From contig NZ_CP047654.1 in NCBI RefSeq assembly GCF_030408915.1, forward strand, positions 2,604,001 to 2,668,000: DNA of 64,000 bases, given 5' to 3'. Of this stretch, positions 63,508-64,000 are shown piece by piece (positions within the stretch are counted from its first letter, which is position 1; the number at the start of each line of letters is the position of its first letter). This DNA comes from Corynebacterium guangdongense (lineage in GTDB: Bacteria; Actinomycetota; Actinomycetes; Mycobacteriales; Mycobacteriaceae). The notes beneath the pieces were generated by a model. That model was given only the letters and a program-made list of their open reading frames with translations, made no database searches and was not told the DNA's origin. A program made the position numbers and the translations under genes.

Positions 63508-64000
63508 ATGACGACCAACAGCTCGGACATCCCGGCAACCACCGAACGCCCCCGGCACCACACGCCCGGGTGGCGCAGCTCGGCCGCGGCCATGGCCGTC
63601 CTGATCGGCGCCCTCGCCTCCGCGGTCGGCGTGGGCTCCTACTCCTGGGTGGCCGAGTCCGAGGGGGCCGGCGGCGGGTCCACGACAGTCGCCTCCGAGT
63701 CGCAGAGCACGACCTCCGGCGGATCGAGCAGCCAGTCCAGCGTTTCCGGGGCCGGGGACGTCGTCGCCGGCAACGCCGCCCCCTTCACCACCGCAGAGTC
63801 GGGCACCTGCCTGACCTGGCAGCTCAAGGAGGAGGATCGCTCGGTCGTCGACTTCGAACGCACCAGCTGCGACGAGCCCCACCGCTTCGAGGTGTCCACC
63901 CGGCAGGATCTCGGGGCCTACCCCTCCAGCGAGTTCGGCCCCGAGGCCCCGCAGCCCGACCTGACCCGGCAGGCCCAGCTGCGCGAGGAGCTGTGCGAGA
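63508..64000 (+). CDS. septum-formation family protein, N-terminal part
   Basis: The frame runs from ATG at 63508 to the window edge, 164 codons. There is one membrane segment (AAAMAVLIGALASAVGVG, about residues 28-45), then a Ser/Gly-rich linker, then a domain with GTCLTWQLKEEDRSVVDF and SCDEPHRFEV. The paired cysteines and the H-x-F-E-V end resemble septum-formation (Septum_form) domains of actinobacterial envelope proteins. The rest of the gene is outside the window. Function uncertain. Confidence 0.8.
   Translation, partial: MTTNSSDIPATTERPRHHTPGWRSSAAAMAVLIGALASAVGVGSYSWVAESEGAGGGSTTVASESQSTTSGGSSSQSSVSGAGDVVAGNAAPFTTAESGTCLTWQLKEEDRSVVDFERTSCDEPHRFEVSTRQDLGAYPSSEFGPEAPQPDLTRQAQLREELCE

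Overview
The window comes from a high-GC member of the genus Corynebacterium (Actinobacteria, Mycobacteriales). It carries a nearly complete chromosomal locus for making and exporting the mycolic acid and arabinogalactan envelope. Gene order agrees with what I recall of Corynebacterium glutamicum and of the Rv0206c-Rv0237 and Rv3799c-Rv3811 blocks of Mycobacterium tuberculosis. The base composition is uniform, and I see no insertion sequence, phage gene or CRISPR array. The species cannot be named from the sequence alone. Layout, 0-7.5 kb: start of dcd, tRNA-Gly(CCC), two small unknown genes, then a minus-strand run (GH3 glycosidase, VanW protein, AEC transporter, sulfurtransferase, MDR oxidoreductase) and a universal stress protein. 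7.5-25 kb: a DUF2613 protein and the arabinosyltransferase aftD, then the trehalose-mycolate/lipoglycan genes (tmaT, DUF3068 protein, Rv0226c-like membrane protein, glycosyltransferase, mtrP), an hsp20, pck, trmB, an NYN protein, the MmpL3-type mycolate flippase, a flippase-like protein and a DUF3054 protein. 25.2-29.8 kb: an apparently accessory block with a solitary adenine-DNA-methyltransferase-like gene, an unannotated 28-residue hydrophobic peptide gene with a strong ribosome site and terminator, a secreted DUF2202 protein, and a divergent two-component system. 29.8-51 kb: the mycolate condensation genes accD3, pks13 and fadD32, with a thiamine-diphosphate enzyme lodged between fadD32 and pks13; a cutinase-like protein, a DUF732 lipoprotein and two mycolyltransferases; then aftB, ubiA, a PAP2 phosphatase and glfT2. 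51-54 kb: three tandem paralogues of the ArsC / low-molecular-weight phosphatase family. 54-64 kb: glf, a peptidoglycan amidase, glpK, a HAD phosphatase, a small basic protein, an acyltransferase, serS, a GntR regulator and the start of a septum-formation-type protein. How the genes fit together: FadD32 activates the meromycolate, AccD3 serves the carboxylation of the other chain, and Pks13 condenses them. The product is carried on trehalose, modified by TmaT, helped by MtrP, flipped by MmpL3 and transferred by the Cop1/Cmt2-type mycolyltransferases onto arabinogalactan. That polymer is built by Glf, GlfT2, UbiA with PAP2, AftB and AftD. The most unusual region is 51.1-54.0 kb. One ArsC-like protein keeps the catalytic cysteine loop and two do not. 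The two degenerate genes have matching promoters whose -10 region runs into phased 11-bp GTTnACC-type repeats. The intact gene has a nested inverted-repeat leader able to mask its ribosome-binding site. Other observations worth following up are the 28-residue peptide gene, the 11-bp repeats before the two-component system, and the ThDP enzyme inside the mycolate condensase locus.
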